Of a stretch of DNA of 33,996 nucleotides, positions 7,193 to 16,042 are shown one piece after another. Position 1 is the first letter of the stretch; the number at the start of each line of letters is the position of its first letter. The notes beneath the pieces are model-generated. The model was not told where the DNA came from. It saw nothing but the letters and a program-made list of their open reading frames with translations, and did not search any database. The translations under genes and the position numbers were made by a program. The stretch is from Legionellales bacterium (GTDB lineage Bacteria > Pseudomonadota > Gammaproteobacteria > JAGOUN01). Where the stretch lies: the NCBI GenBank assembly GCA_027486005.1, contig JAIXPZ010000051.1, positions 1 to 33,996 on the forward strand, given 5' to 3'.

Positions 7193-10100
7193 ATGATGTC
7201 ACTGCGTAATTACGAAAATGCCAGGAATCATTGGCAGCATTGGGCTTCAAAATTACCCGACGATGAAAAGAAAAGTTATACCTTATTCGAGCCCAAGCAT
7301 AGTACGTTTTTAAAGAAACAATGTGCTCTGCTTGGCGATTCGCTGCATGGTCTTATGGTTCAACAAGAAGCCGCCAAACAATATAGAAGAGATGTTACGC
7401 AGGCTCAGCAGAGAGACATCATCAACGCTGAAAAAGGCTATTACCGTTGGCAAGATAAGCATGTCGAAAGCATGGGAGATAAGCATTTCCAAGAAAAAAG
7501 TAGCATTCAACGAGTGACTGGGAGTTATGTATTTGAGTCGTATCGCTTACTGAAAGATGAAAAAATAAACGAAGAAATTCAGCGTTTGGAAGCAGAACAA
7601 AAGAAAGAAGAACGCAATAAGACAGCCAATCATGACGCAGTTATTGCGGCTATTAAGAAAGAAATTGAAGAACTAAAGAGTTTTTTAGCACAGCTTCCTA
7701 AAATGAGAGAGGCAATAGAAGAGTTTGCAGAGCAACAAATACAAGATGAGTTATCAGCACAAAGTATTGCGAGAGCTCAACGAGAACATCGAACGCTGGG
7801 TTCGGCAACAGGCGAGCCAGGAGCGGTGAATGATGGTTATGCGCTGACTAAGGCAGAGAGGGATAGAAAGCTGTCACAAATTGTTGAGATACCGATTCGA
7901 TGGGGAAGAGGAACTTCTAACGTACCTTTGACGGTGAAAGAATCTTATGACGCAGCAGGTAACCCAGAGATTGAGTTTGAAATTGCTGCCAAGTATATCA
8001 AAAAACATCGTTGGGGATTCAGGGGGATAGACCAACTCAATGGCGCAGGGCGAAGGGCTCTACTGGCAGAAATGCATGATAGAATGTCGAAGAAGAACAT
8101 CCTTGCCTTTGGTCTTAATTTTGAAAAAATTGATAGTGATGATTATGAGTGGTATGTCAAATTTTTGACGACGTCGCTGATGCTCTCCAATGAACATGCA
8201 AAGAAACAGTTGGTGTTATCTCCCGATAGTTCTGCTACTCCTTTTAGTTCGGACATTATCACCCACGATGCGACGATTGCCAGCATGATGAAGTTGATGG
8301 AAAAAGAGCGTTCTATTAACCGGTCTTTGAATGGTCTTTTTGGAGGCGAAGCCTTGGCAGTCAAGAGGCTCAATCATGATAATTGCAAATTTAAAACACA
8401 ATTAATAGAGAGAGAAACAAACTATGTCCGTGATGGCGTAGAAAAGCGCGGTCCGAATACGGCGCTGATGGCAGCGACGAATGCTGCAGTGGCGAGTGAA
8501 AGACTAGCACGCGCAGCTCGTAATCATATTGCTTTGGCACTCGATAAAATTAAGCTGGGAGGAGGGGGTGTTGCTAAAGCCGCCGAGGCCTTGGGTTTAC
8601 TGAATATCGCTGAAAAATCAGCCGAAGCTGCGTATAAAAATGCACGCACACTTGCAAGCCAGGCACGTGTTGAGCTTGAGCGCCAACTGGCAGAGTCTCG
8701 TGGAACGCGAAAACCTACTGAATTGCGAGAGCTTGAGGTACTGGTCGCCAAAGCTGACGATCGAGTGAGAGAGCTGGCTGCTGCGGTAGCGAAGATAAAA
8801 AGTGTGAGAAACAGTTTTCATGATGCGTTTGATGCGAGTAGGTTTAGTGACGATGAAAAAGCAGCGTTGCCTCGAGCGCGTGGCGATAAAAATGCCGCGT
8901 TTCGTGCTCTTGCGCCAGTGATTGCGGCAGATACTGCGAGTCTTGCAGAGATAGCGAAGATTTTATACGCTGCATGTCAGGCTGGGATTAATTTTGGTAA
9001 TCCTCCGTTTAATCCGGCACTTGCTGCATGGGGTACTGTTGTAGATGCTGTAAATTTCTTTAGAGATGCAACTCCCGCTAACAAACTTGCGATGCTCGAA
9101 CGTGCGTTCAGTTTTAATGCCGCTGGGACAATGGCCGTTCTGCGTACTGCGCATGCAAAAGTCGCTGGGCATGCGCCTGATCCAGGTTTGATGAGAGCGA
9201 TCCTCAATGGGCTCGAAGCTCAGCTCCAAGCTGAGGCTCGCCGTATTGTGGATGCGCGTCCTGGGGACTTTGCTGAAATTGCGCGTCAGAATGAAGCTCA
9301 ACGTCGTGCGATTGTAGAGGCAAGTCCAGCGAGTTTTGCAGATATAGCGCGAGCGAATGATGCTCAACGTCGGGCGATTGTAGAGGCAAGTCCAGCGAGT
9401 TTTGCAGATATAGCGCGAGCTAATAATGATCAACGTCTAGCGATTGTAACAGCAAGTCCAGAAAGTTTTGCAGCGATAGCGCGTCAGAATGATGCTCAAC
9501 GTCGTGCGATTGTAGAAGCAAGTCCAGACAGTTTTGCGGCAATTGCGCGAGCTAATGCTGGCGTTCTCCGAACTATTGTAGAAACAAGCACAGAGAGTTT
9601 TCTTGACATTGCATTAAATGACCCTGCAACTCTTCAAGCTATTATCGCTGCAAGTCCTGAAATTGTGCGAGATAATCCTGAAGCTCTCAGAGCAATCATT
9701 GCTGCAAGCCCTGAAAGTTTTGCTGAAATTGTAGTGGCAACTCCTGACGCTATTAACATGATGGCGAGTATAATTTTTAATTATAATTCTGTAGATTCGC
9801 TAGAGCAAGTTACGGCGGTTGTTAATAGCGATCCAGTACAAGCAATCACTTTAGTAAACAATATTCTGAATACAAATGTACCTGAGCTAGTTTTAGAAAA
9901 TCAGCGAGTGATTCCTCCTCTACCAGTGTTGCAAGAATTAAACCGGTCTGGTTTAGCGTTTAATAAAGTTCGTGATAATGGGAACTGCTTCTACTATGCC
10001 ATTGCTAGCAGTCTAGTTGAGAATGGGGTCGCACTTGATCAAGCAGCTCAAGATGCTGCAAATATTGAGTTTAGGCGCTATGTTGCTCAGATACTTTTAG

Positions 10101-13100
10101 AGAATCGTGCACAATATCAACCTCTGTTTGAGGCAATGGTTGCTCAAGCTACTGAAGAAGGTAGGCAAGATTATGATGGTTTATCGTTTGATCAATATGT
10201 TGATGGGGTGCGTAGTGGTCAAGGGCCTTGGACCTCTGCATGGGCAGATAATCTAACGATAGGCGCACTTGCACAGCACCTAGGTAGGCCCATTCATATC
10301 ATAGGGCCAGACGGAGATTCTATAGCCTCTGCGACTGAAGATCACACAGGTGAGCCATTGTTTGTTTTCTACAATGGCACCAATCATTATGATGCCCTTG
10401 TTTCACGCCCAGGCATGGCAAGAAGCCAGATTTTATCCCACTTGAAATTTTCCCAAGCAATCAGAAATGCAGTGAGTACCGCTACACCTGACCAAATAAA
10501 TGCTGGAATTGCGCGTGCAGCTGGTACTGGTGTGCTAAATGCAGAAGTTGCAAAGGCCACGATTTCACACGCAGTTGAAACTCAAGGCGCCGCTTTTGAT
10601 ATTCTTTTTGATAAAGTACAACAACTTGCTCAGGCTGGTAACGATGCTGATGCAGCAATTGTTGCTGCGGCAGGTGGGGCACACGGAGATGCAGTAAAAG
10701 ATGCGATGTCCGCCGCGCTGGGTGCAGCGGATGCAGACGTAGCTAATGCAGCAATTGTTGCTGCGGCAGCCGGGGAAGACGGGGTTGCGGTAATAGATGC
10801 GATGTCCGTCGCGCTGGGTGCAGCGGATGCAGGCGCAGCTAATGCAGCGATTGTTACTGCAGTAAATGTTGCAGACAATGCTAAAAATGCGATGTCCGCC
10901 GCGCTGGGCGATCCAAATTTAGATGCAGCCGTAGCTAATGCAGCAATTGTTACTGCGGCAACTGTTGCGGGGCCGACCGGGAATGCAGTAAAAAATGCGA
11001 TGTCCGCCGCGCTGGGTGCAGCGGATGCAGGTGTAGCTCGTAATGCAATTGTTACTGCGGCAACTGTTGCGGGGCCGACCGGGAATGCAGTAAAAAATGC
11101 GATGTCCGTCGCGCTGCGCGAACGCGCTATCGCTCATCCAGATGATCCTGCTGTTCAAGCCGTGATTAAGCGTGTACTGGCCATAGCGAATCCTGATGCG
11201 GTTGCTGCTAATTCGGCCATTGATGCGCTTGCGTCAGTAGTGAGGGAAGATGCTGTAATAATAAGCTTGCTTGCAGAAATTCTTGTGGATGCTCAAAATC
11301 TGCCTGTTGATGCAGCTAATCGCGCTAATGTTATTCACACACAGCAACAGCATATTCAAGAAAATCTAGATAATGCTAAAGCTGATATTAGGACGGCCCT
11401 TTCACACAATCCCGCTGCTGCCATCATGGTGCTAAATACAGCTTATGCGAAGTTAGCAGGCCCAGAAATAGATCCTGAGGCTCTTGCAGTTTTTGTGAAT
11501 ACTTTTCCAGCCAGTGCTGCTGCGATTGTCGCTCTTCTTCCTGAAAGAAATCCTGCTCGTGCTGCCAATGCTCTTGTGACTGCTGATGATATTCGTATAG
11601 CCCAAACTCAGAAGGTTGCTTTTCAAGCAGCGATTAAAAACGCACTTGCTATAGCAAATCCTGCCAGCATTGCCAAAGCATTGAATAGCGATCCTATCGC
11701 GAAAGAAATATTGAACCAAGGCGCTGCTCAGTGTCGCAAAGCAGTGCGGGATGCACGAAAAGACGTGACTGTCGATGATTCTGCCATGAGTCTTTCTGCC
11801 GCGAGTAAAGATATTGCGTCAGTGCAGGTGAATTATGCTGCAGCGATTGCTGCGCGTCGTGTTGCGATTGGTGCGCTGACGCGTGTTGTGACGGGCGGTG
11901 GTGATGCTGCTGCACTTGCGGTGATTGAGAATGTAGATTCCGATGTTTGGGCGAGTTTAGTGGTTGCTGGTTTTAGCGATGCTAGTAAAACTGCGATTGC
12001 CGCTACAATTCCAGTAGCAGCTAATCCTGGAGCAGTGGCTCTTGATGCAGCTGCGGCGCGGTTGATGTTAAATAATCCCGAATCAGCGAAAATAGCATTA
12101 AAAGCAGCGCTTAATAATCCTCCTCGTACCGCTGAGGAAATTGCTGATGCTCGTCAAGCTATTCGCGCTGGCATTCAAGCGCTCGGGCCAGTTCGTGGCC
12201 AACAATTAGTGCGAGTTGCATTAGAAGCTGAGCCCAGGGTGACAACAATTCTTGTTGCAGTAATCCCTGCGGACTTAGAGGCTCTTACTGAGCAAGACGT
12301 TCGTGAGATTGCAAAAGTCGATCTTGCGGCGTGCGCGTTAATTTTGAATGATGCCTTAGCTGCCCCAGCTCCAGCTGTTCGAGCTGTCTCAGATGAGCTG
12401 ATTAGGGCGATTGCGAAATGGGTACCAAGTCCTCCTGCTGGCGATGTTGGCCAAACTCGAGCTCAGCAGTTAGGCGCAGCAGTGACAATGTTGCGTGGCG
12501 CTGCTGCTACTGACGCACTCAGAGCGGCATTATCGGCTAACCCGGTCGAAGCACAAGCGGCTATTAATGCGGCGATTGATGGCGTGGGTTCTGGTGTATT
12601 AGCTGGCGATTTACTTCGAAATGTTAAAGCTGTCATTGCACAAAATCCTTTAGCGGCAATTGACGCTCATCCTGAAGTGCGAGCAGCGAGAGATCGTTTT
12701 GTCGCGATTGATCCAAGGATAATGGCAGCTCAGCATGCGTTGGAAGTAGCGCGTAGGCAAGCGCGTGAGGGTGTTCCTGCGGGTGCTAAACCCAGAAGTG
12801 AAGCGGGTGATGCCGCGTTAAAAGCTGCGTTAGTGAGAATTGTTACACTCAGCACTAAAGCGAGTGCTAATCTTAAAATCGGCAGTTATGATCCTGTAGC
12901 ATTCGGTGATCTTCATCTTGTTGTGCAAGCAATTCTTAATGGCTCTCCTGCTCTTCCTGCAGCGTTAGGAAAACATCTTCCGACTCTGCTGCTAGCCACG
13001 GATGAGAGCAAAATTGCGATAGCACTGACTTCAGCTGACCCAGAAGTACTGGTAGCCGCGTTTACCGATCCTACCGTAGTAAAACTGCTCACGGTTACCA

Positions 13101-14653
13101 CTCAGCCATTACCGGCAGACTTTCGAGATGCTATTCACAATTACGTTGCAAAAAGTGACGCGGCGATTGAAGAAGCCGTCGAAAGAGACAGAGGGGTGAT
13201 TGCAGCCAGAAACGCTCTTGAAGAGGCTTCTGTAGCCGCTTCAACTCATGCCGGCTTTGCTGCTTTCATTGCTGAAGCGCGAGGTAAGGTAGCTGAGGGT
13301 GCGAAACAACATATTGTTCAAGGTAAACTGCGCCAGCAACTCGCGGAAGGCAAACTATTAACCGGCGATTCGATTAGTGGAGCGATTAGAACAGTGGAGT
13401 TTACTCCTGAAGGCGCCCAAACGCCTATCATCGTCAGCGCTGATGAAGCGCGAGAGACTGCGATTCAAGTGTTACAAGATTTTGAGAGAGATTTAACCAC
13501 GATCGCAGCGGCTTTTGATAAACAATTAAAAGATGCTGAAGCTTGCAAAGCAGGAACTGAAAAAAGCGAGATGGGTGAAAAGGCCATAGGCAGATTAGAG
13601 GTAGCCTTGGCTGCTTTGAAACGCATAGAATTGCGGGATTCAGAAAAGGCAATGGTTAAGCAGGCTCATGAATTTCTGGATCAATTAAAAGATCCTGAGT
13701 CTCTTTTAGGCAGATTGTTTGATGATTCCTTGGTCGAACAAGCGCAAAAAGAGGTCAAAAAAGCGACTGATGACGTCACGAAGCTTGAGACAGAGCTTAC
13801 GGCGTACCGTGAGCGTACTCCTGCTCGTGTTCGAGATGCACAATTGAGTGGTGCTGTTCTAGCAACTAAAAATTCAAAAATTCCTGACGAGCTTATTTCC
13901 GCTGATGTGATTAATGGTGTAACAGCAATGCCAGAGGGGTCTAGTGAAATTGTACGCGCAAGGGCGAAGGAGTATATTGCGCAGCTTAAAAATGACAGAA
14001 ACATTACACGCATTTATGATAAAAATAATCAGCCTACGGATGAGGACATTAATGCTTCCAAAAGACGTGTTTTTCAAAGTGATCCTACAATGAGGGCTGC
14101 TCGCGCATCCGCTATTCATCATTCAGACAACCGAGATATTCGACAATTTATGATAGCAGCAGGCAATGATTCTGCTAAAGTCTTAAAGACGCTGGAAGAA
14201 ATAGCAGTTAAATCAGATAATTCAGTTGTTATTAATGGGAATAATTTTAATGGAGTAGAAGCTCGCGCACTTCTTGATATCATTAATGCGCAACCTGTTG
14301 TGTATCAAGCATTAAATGAAACACTGGATAAACAACCGAGTGTTAAAGCAGTGTGGTCGAAAGCCATCGAAAATGATCCAGAAGTTAAAAATAGAGTGAC
14401 TGGGCTTGCTATTGCCAAAGAAAAAGTCACAACTGCCACTGCAAACGTGGCAAAAATAGAAGACCAGGTCGCGAGCGTTAAGCAAGGGGTAGTTGCTTTG
14501 AGCAAGGTTTTAGATGAAGTAGAAACTACACAACCTGAAAGAGCCGAGGAGGTAAAAGAAGTGTTGCAGGCAACGAAAGTCCGGCTTGATGCAAGTGCAA
14601 AAGCGGCAGAACAATTCAGCCTTAATTACAGTTTGCCGAGTAATAGAACGTAA
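7193..14653 (+). CDS. Giant alpha-helical repeat protein with OTU deubiquitinase domain
   Basis: The 2486-residue protein is mostly Ala-rich helix. Coiled coil is likely at about 123-190 and near the C-terminus. Residues 682-853 are eight copies of a 22-residue repeat (consensus R-R-A-I-V-E-A-S-P-x-S-F-A-x-I-A-R-x-N). Residues of about 915-1070 form an OTU cysteine-protease domain: D928-N-G-N-C932 holds the nucleophile C932, and N-H1065-Y-D holds the catalytic histidine, with L-T-I-G-A-L-A-Q-H-L-G between them. OTU enzymes cleave ubiquitin chains; Legionella Lot proteins are bacterial effector examples. A second repeat array spans about 1154-1308. No signal peptide is visible. Its size and domains suggest a secreted effector or toxin acting on host ubiquitin. 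The start is ATG 7193 (ATG 7196 also possible) with a purine-rich site upstream. Confidence 0.85.
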   Translation: MMSLRNYENARNHWQHWASKLPDDEKKSYTLFEPKHSTFLKKQCALLGDSLHGLMVQQEAAKQYRRDVTQAQQRDIINAEKGYYRWQDKHVESMGDKHFQEKSSIQRVTGSYVFESYRLLKDEKINEEIQRLEAEQKKEERNKTANHDAVIAAIKKEIEELKSFLAQLPKMREAIEEFAEQQIQDELSAQSIARAQREHRTLGSATGEPGAVNDGYALTKAERDRKLSQIVEIPIRWGRGTSNVPLTVKESYDAAGNPEIEFEIAAKYIKKHRWGFRGIDQLNGAGRRALLAEMHDRMSKKNILAFGLNFEKIDSDDYEWYVKFLTTSLMLSNEHAKKQLVLSPDSSATPFSSDIITHDATIASMMKLMEKERSINRSLNGLFGGEALAVKRLNHDNCKFKTQLIERETNYVRDGVEKRGPNTALMAATNAAVASERLARAARNHIALALDKIKLGGGGVAKAAEALGLLNIAEKSAEAAYKNARTLASQARVELERQLAESRGTRKPTELRELEVLVAKADDRVRELAAAVAKIKSVRNSFHDAFDASRFSDDEKAALPRARGDKNAAFRALAPVIAADTASLAEIAKILYAACQAGINFGNPPFNPALAAWGTVVDAVNFFRDATPANKLAMLERAFSFNAAGTMAVLRTAHAKVAGHAPDPGLMRAILNGLEAQLQAEARRIVDARPGDFAEIARQNEAQRRAIVEASPASFADIARANDAQRRAIVEASPASFADIARANNDQRLAIVTASPESFAAIARQNDAQRRAIVEASPDSFAAIARANAGVLRTIVETSTESFLDIALNDPATLQAIIAASPEIVRDNPEALRAIIAASPESFAEIVVATPDAINMMASIIFNYNSVDSLEQVTAVVNSDPVQAITLVNNILNTNVPELVLENQRVIPPLPVLQELNRSGLAFNKVRDNGNCFYYAIASSLVENGVALDQAAQDAANIEFRRYVAQILLENRAQYQPLFEAMVAQATEEGRQDYDGLSFDQYVDGVRSGQGPWTSAWADNLTIGALAQHLGRPIHIIGPDGDSIASATEDHTGEPLFVFYNGTNHYDALVSRPGMARSQILSHLKFSQAIRNAVSTATPDQINAGIARAAGTGVLNAEVAKATISHAVETQGAAFDILFDKVQQLAQAGNDADAAIVAAAGGAHGDAVKDAMSAALGAADADVANAAIVAAAAGEDGVAVIDAMSVALGAADAGAANAAIVTAVNVADNAKNAMSAALGDPNLDAAVANAAIVTAATVAGPTGNAVKNAMSAALGAADAGVARNAIVTAATVAGPTGNAVKNAMSVALRERAIAHPDDPAVQAVIKRVLAIANPDAVAANSAIDALASVVREDAVIISLLAEILVDAQNLPVDAANRANVIHTQQQHIQENLDNAKADIRTALSHNPAAAIMVLNTAYAKLAGPEIDPEALAVFVNTFPASAAAIVALLPERNPARAANALVTADDIRIAQTQKVAFQAAIKNALAIANPASIAKALNSDPIAKEILNQGAAQCRKAVRDARKDVTVDDSAMSLSAASKDIASVQVNYAAAIAARRVAIGALTRVVTGGGDAAALAVIENVDSDVWASLVVAGFSDASKTAIAATIPVAANPGAVALDAAAARLMLNNPESAKIALKAALNNPPRTAEEIADARQAIRAGIQALGPVRGQQLVRVALEAEPRVTTILVAVIPADLEALTEQDVREIAKVDLAACALILNDALAAPAPAVRAVSDELIRAIAKWVPSPPAGDVGQTRAQQLGAAVTMLRGAAATDALRAALSANPVEAQAAINAAIDGVGSGVLAGDLLRNVKAVIAQNPLAAIDAHPEVRAARDRFVAIDPRIMAAQHALEVARRQAREGVPAGAKPRSEAGDAALKAALVRIVTLSTKASANLKIGSYDPVAFGDLHLVVQAILNGSPALPAALGKHLPTLLLATDESKIAIALTSADPEVLVAAFTDPTVVKLLTVTTQPLPADFRDAIHNYVAKSDAAIEEAVERDRGVIAARNALEEASVAASTHAGFAAFIAEARGKVAEGAKQHIVQGKLRQQLAEGKLLTGDSISGAIRTVEFTPEGAQTPIIVSADEARETAIQVLQDFERDLTTIAAAFDKQLKDAEACKAGTEKSEMGEKAIGRLEVALAALKRIELRDSEKAMVKQAHEFLDQLKDPESLLGRLFDDSLVEQAQKEVKKATDDVTKLETELTAYRERTPARVRDAQLSGAVLATKNSKIPDELISADVINGVTAMPEGSSEIVRARAKEYIAQLKNDRNITRIYDKNNQPTDEDINASKRRVFQSDPTMRAARASAIHHSDNRDIRQFMIAAGNDSAKVLKTLEEIAVKSDNSVVINGNNFNGVEARALLDIINAQPVVYQALNETLDKQPSVKAVWSKAIENDPEVKNRVTGLAIAKEKVTTATANVAKIEDQVASVKQGVVALSKVLDEVETTQPERAEEVKEVLQATKVRLDASAKAAEQFSLNYSLPSNRT
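9236..9751 (+). repeat. Tandem 66-bp repeats (22-residue units) inside the OTU gene
   Basis: There are eight in-frame units, the seventh shortened to 18 residues. Units 2 and 3 differ at only a few bases, so this part duplicated recently, while units 6-8 are diverged. The array ends about 60 residues before the OTU domain and probably forms an alpha-solenoid. Confidence 0.88.
10652..11117 (+). repeat. Second in-frame repeat array, Ala-rich units of about 28-37 residues
   Basis: Five units share N-A-A-I-V-x-A, a variable loop, then A-M-S-x-A-L-G-A-A-D-A-G. The nucleotide core gatgtccgccgcgctggg is nearly identical in each unit, including a long identical stretch in the last two. The array follows the OTU domain by about 85 residues. 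Confidence 0.82.
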
Positions 14654-14668
14654 ACAGATTTAGAAAAA

Positions 14669-14816
14669 GAACAGGGCAGGCACAAGCCCCTACGCCATCT
14701 AGGGTGTTAGCAATGATCAGACAACCATGAGGCAAAAGAGGTCCTAAAAAAGAGATGATGCTGCTCATTGAATCGCCAGTGGGCTGTAGGGGCCGTGCCT
14801 TGTGCGTGCCCTGTTC
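14669..14816. repeat. Inverted repeat pair of the GTAGGGGC family
   Basis: The left arm (14669-14693, starting gaacagggcaggcacaagcc) is roughly the reverse complement of the right arm (14786-14816, starting gtaggggccgtgccttgtgc), with a few bases missing in the left one. About 92 bp lie between them. The arrangement looks like a degenerate miniature element. Confidence 0.6.
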
Positions 14817-14910
14817 CGCAAAATATTACACGATTTGAAATGACAAATGGACGATGAATTGATTGTCACGCTAAATTTTTCGTTGGCCTCTAGGGGCAAC
14901 CGGCAGTCGC
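14808..14910 (+). repeat. Direct repeat, copy A, of the toxin-antitoxin island
   Basis: It starts gccctgttccgcaaaatatt and ends ccggcagtcgc. The same two ends in the same order are found at 16356-16477. Its second half is also matched by 15659-15723. The copies lie before hicAB, between hicAB and the MazF pair, and after the MazF pair. Confidence 0.75.
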
Positions 14911-14980
14911 TTTCTTTTGGAGCTCCCACCCTTATACAAATATCATTAACGGCAGAATGCAAAATCAGTCAACTTATATA

Positions 14981-15009
14981 TTGACCGACCGCATTCATTC
15001 TATTATTCT
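14981..15009 (+). promoter_or_regulatory. Promoter of hicAB
   Basis: TTGACC (14981-14986) and TATTCT (15004-15009) are separated by 17 bp, and the hicA start is 27 bp downstream. Confidence 0.5.
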
Positions 15010-15036
15010 TTAAACAGCATTAGAGAGAAAATCAAG

Positions 15037-15231
15037 GTGGATTACAAAGAGATTTTAAAAATTCTCAAGATGGAAGGTTGGGAGATTCAGACGGGTGGTC
15101 GTCATGTTAAAGCGAGGAAAGGGCAGCTAAGAGTGCCCATTCCTGTGCATGGAAATAAAGATATTAAATTGGGTACGTTGAAAAGTATTGAAAAATTAAC
15201 AGGCGTTAATTTAATAAAAAGAGGCGAATAA
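15037..15231 (+). CDS. hicA: HicA mRNA interferase toxin
   Basis: The 64-residue product has the double-stranded-RNA-binding-like HicA fold: it opens K-E-I-L-K-I-L-K-M-E-G-W-E, then G-G-R-H with the catalytic His at residue 23, then V-P-I-P-V-H-G-N-K-D-I-K-L-G-T-L-K-S-I. HicA toxins cleave mRNA and are inhibited by HicB. The start is GTG at 15037; the frame has no better start nearby and agagag lies upstream. It overlaps hicB by one base (TAATG), so the pair is coupled. Confidence 0.92.
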   Translation: MDYKEILKILKMEGWEIQTGGRHVKARKGQLRVPIPVHGNKDIKLGTLKSIEKLTGVNLIKRGE

Positions 15232-15671
15232 TGAGTGCAATTCATTTAGCTTATCCAGCTAAAATTGAGAAAAAAACTGATGACGGAACTTACTATCAAG
15301 TAACATTCCGTGACATTGAAAATTGTTTTACACAAGGTGAAACCAAAAAGGAAGCGTATGAAAATGCCCAGGATGTGCTTGGCTTTATGCTACAAGATTA
15401 TGTTGATGATGAGCGTCCCTTGCCTGAGTCTAGCGTTGCACGTAAAGATGAAGTCATGATTGAACCACTTCCTGAAGTGAGTATTCCGTTGCTGATTTAT
15501 TTGGCGAGAACAGTGCATTGTATGACGCAAGTACAAGCTGCTAAGCTGTTGGGGGTCAGCAAGCAAAGATATTTTGATATCGAGCGCGGAAAAAATCTTA
15601 CGATGAAAACGCTTGGCAAAGTCGCAAAAGCAATGGGGTTTAAGGCGAATATCGCTTTGACGCTGAATTGA
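15231..15671 (+). CDS. hicB: HicB antitoxin with C-terminal HTH
   Basis: The 146-residue antitoxin has an N-terminal HicB domain (about 1-65, with Y-P-A-K-I-E, Y-Y-Q-V-T-F-R-D-I and the helix E-A-Y-E-N-A-Q-D-V-L) and a C-terminal Xre-type helix-turn-helix (about 95-140, Q-A-A-K-L-L-G-V-S-K-Q-R-Y-F-D-I-E-R-G). The first part blocks HicA and the second should bind the hicAB promoter. The last codons and stop lie within a repeated segment (15659-15723), so the gene's 3' end is shared with the neighbouring repeat copies. Confidence 0.92.
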   Translation: MSAIHLAYPAKIEKKTDDGTYYQVTFRDIENCFTQGETKKEAYENAQDVLGFMLQDYVDDERPLPESSVARKDEVMIEPLPEVSIPLLIYLARTVHCMTQVQAAKLLGVSKQRYFDIERGKNLTMKTLGKVAKAMGFKANIALTLN

Positions 15672-15723
15672 TTGTAACGCTAGATTTTTCGCTTACCTCT
15701 TGTAGGGGTAACTGGCAGTCGCC
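15659..15723 (+). repeat. Direct repeat, copy B, overlapping the end of hicB
   Basis: This matches 14850-14910 over about 60 bp with scattered changes (gacgctgaattgattgtaac here, gacgatgaattgattgtcac there). It includes the last 13 bp of hicB. Confidence 0.72.
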
Positions 15724-15747
15724 CTCTTAAAATGGGGTAATGCCACA

Positions 15748-15775
15748 TTGACAATTTTTTAAAACACCCTACCAT
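15748..15775 (+). promoter_or_regulatory. Promoter of the MazF-type module
   Basis: A perfect TTGACA (15748-15753) is followed after 16 bp by TACCAT (15770-15775). The antitoxin start is 37 bp further on. Confidence 0.5.
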
Positions 15776-15811
15776 TACACGTAGCTAACACGTATTAATT
15801 GAGATGAAATT

Positions 15812-16042
15812 ATGCACAAAAAATTAACCATTACCATCGATGAAAAAATTTATCGAGGACTCTATGCGACAATAGGCGCCGGGAAAATTAGTCAATTTAT
15901 TGAATCTTTGCTTGAGCCGCATGTTATTAATACAAATTTGGCTGAAGCTTATCGAGCGATGGCTCTTGATGAAGTTCGCGAAAAAGAAGCTCATGCTTGG
16001 GTTGAGGGTGTAATTGGAGATGTTTCTGATGCAGCGAGGTGA
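15812..16042 (+). CDS. Antitoxin of a MazF-type module
   Basis: The 76-residue protein starts K-K-L-T-I-T-I-D-E-K-I-Y, a ribbon-helix-helix-like strand and helix, continues with K-I-S-Q-F-I-E-S-L-L, and ends in a charged helix (residues of about 44-70) that would wrap around the toxin. Antitoxins of this type bind DNA with the N-terminus and toxin with the C-terminus. It lies immediately before, and overlaps by 14 bp, a MazF-like gene, which is the usual order. I do not assign a specific family name. Confidence 0.83.
   Translation: MHKKLTITIDEKIYRGLYATIGAGKISQFIESLLEPHVINTNLAEAYRAMALDEVREKEAHAWVEGVIGDVSDAAR

Larger units (their letters stand above)
14654..15036. other. 383-bp gene-free stretch made largely of repeats
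   Basis: I see no convincing gene here. It contains an inverted pair (14669-14693 with 14786-14816), the first copy of a direct repeat of about 100 bp (14808-14910), and the hicAB promoter at its end. A 65-codon minus-strand ORF across the repeats has no family features. Confidence 0.7.

Noticed and set aside
8963-9433. Minus-strand ORF of 156 codons
   Set aside because: It is the antisense of the 22-residue repeat region; its repeats merely mirror those of the giant protein and it has no family features.
9236-9751. CRISPR-like array because of regular 66-bp repeats
   Set aside because: The repeats are contiguous without unique spacers, keep an open reading frame, and encode a clear 22-residue unit.
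14765-14962. Minus-strand ORF of 65 codons in the gap after the OTU gene
   Set aside because: It runs across repeat sequence, has no ribosome-binding site and resembles no known family.
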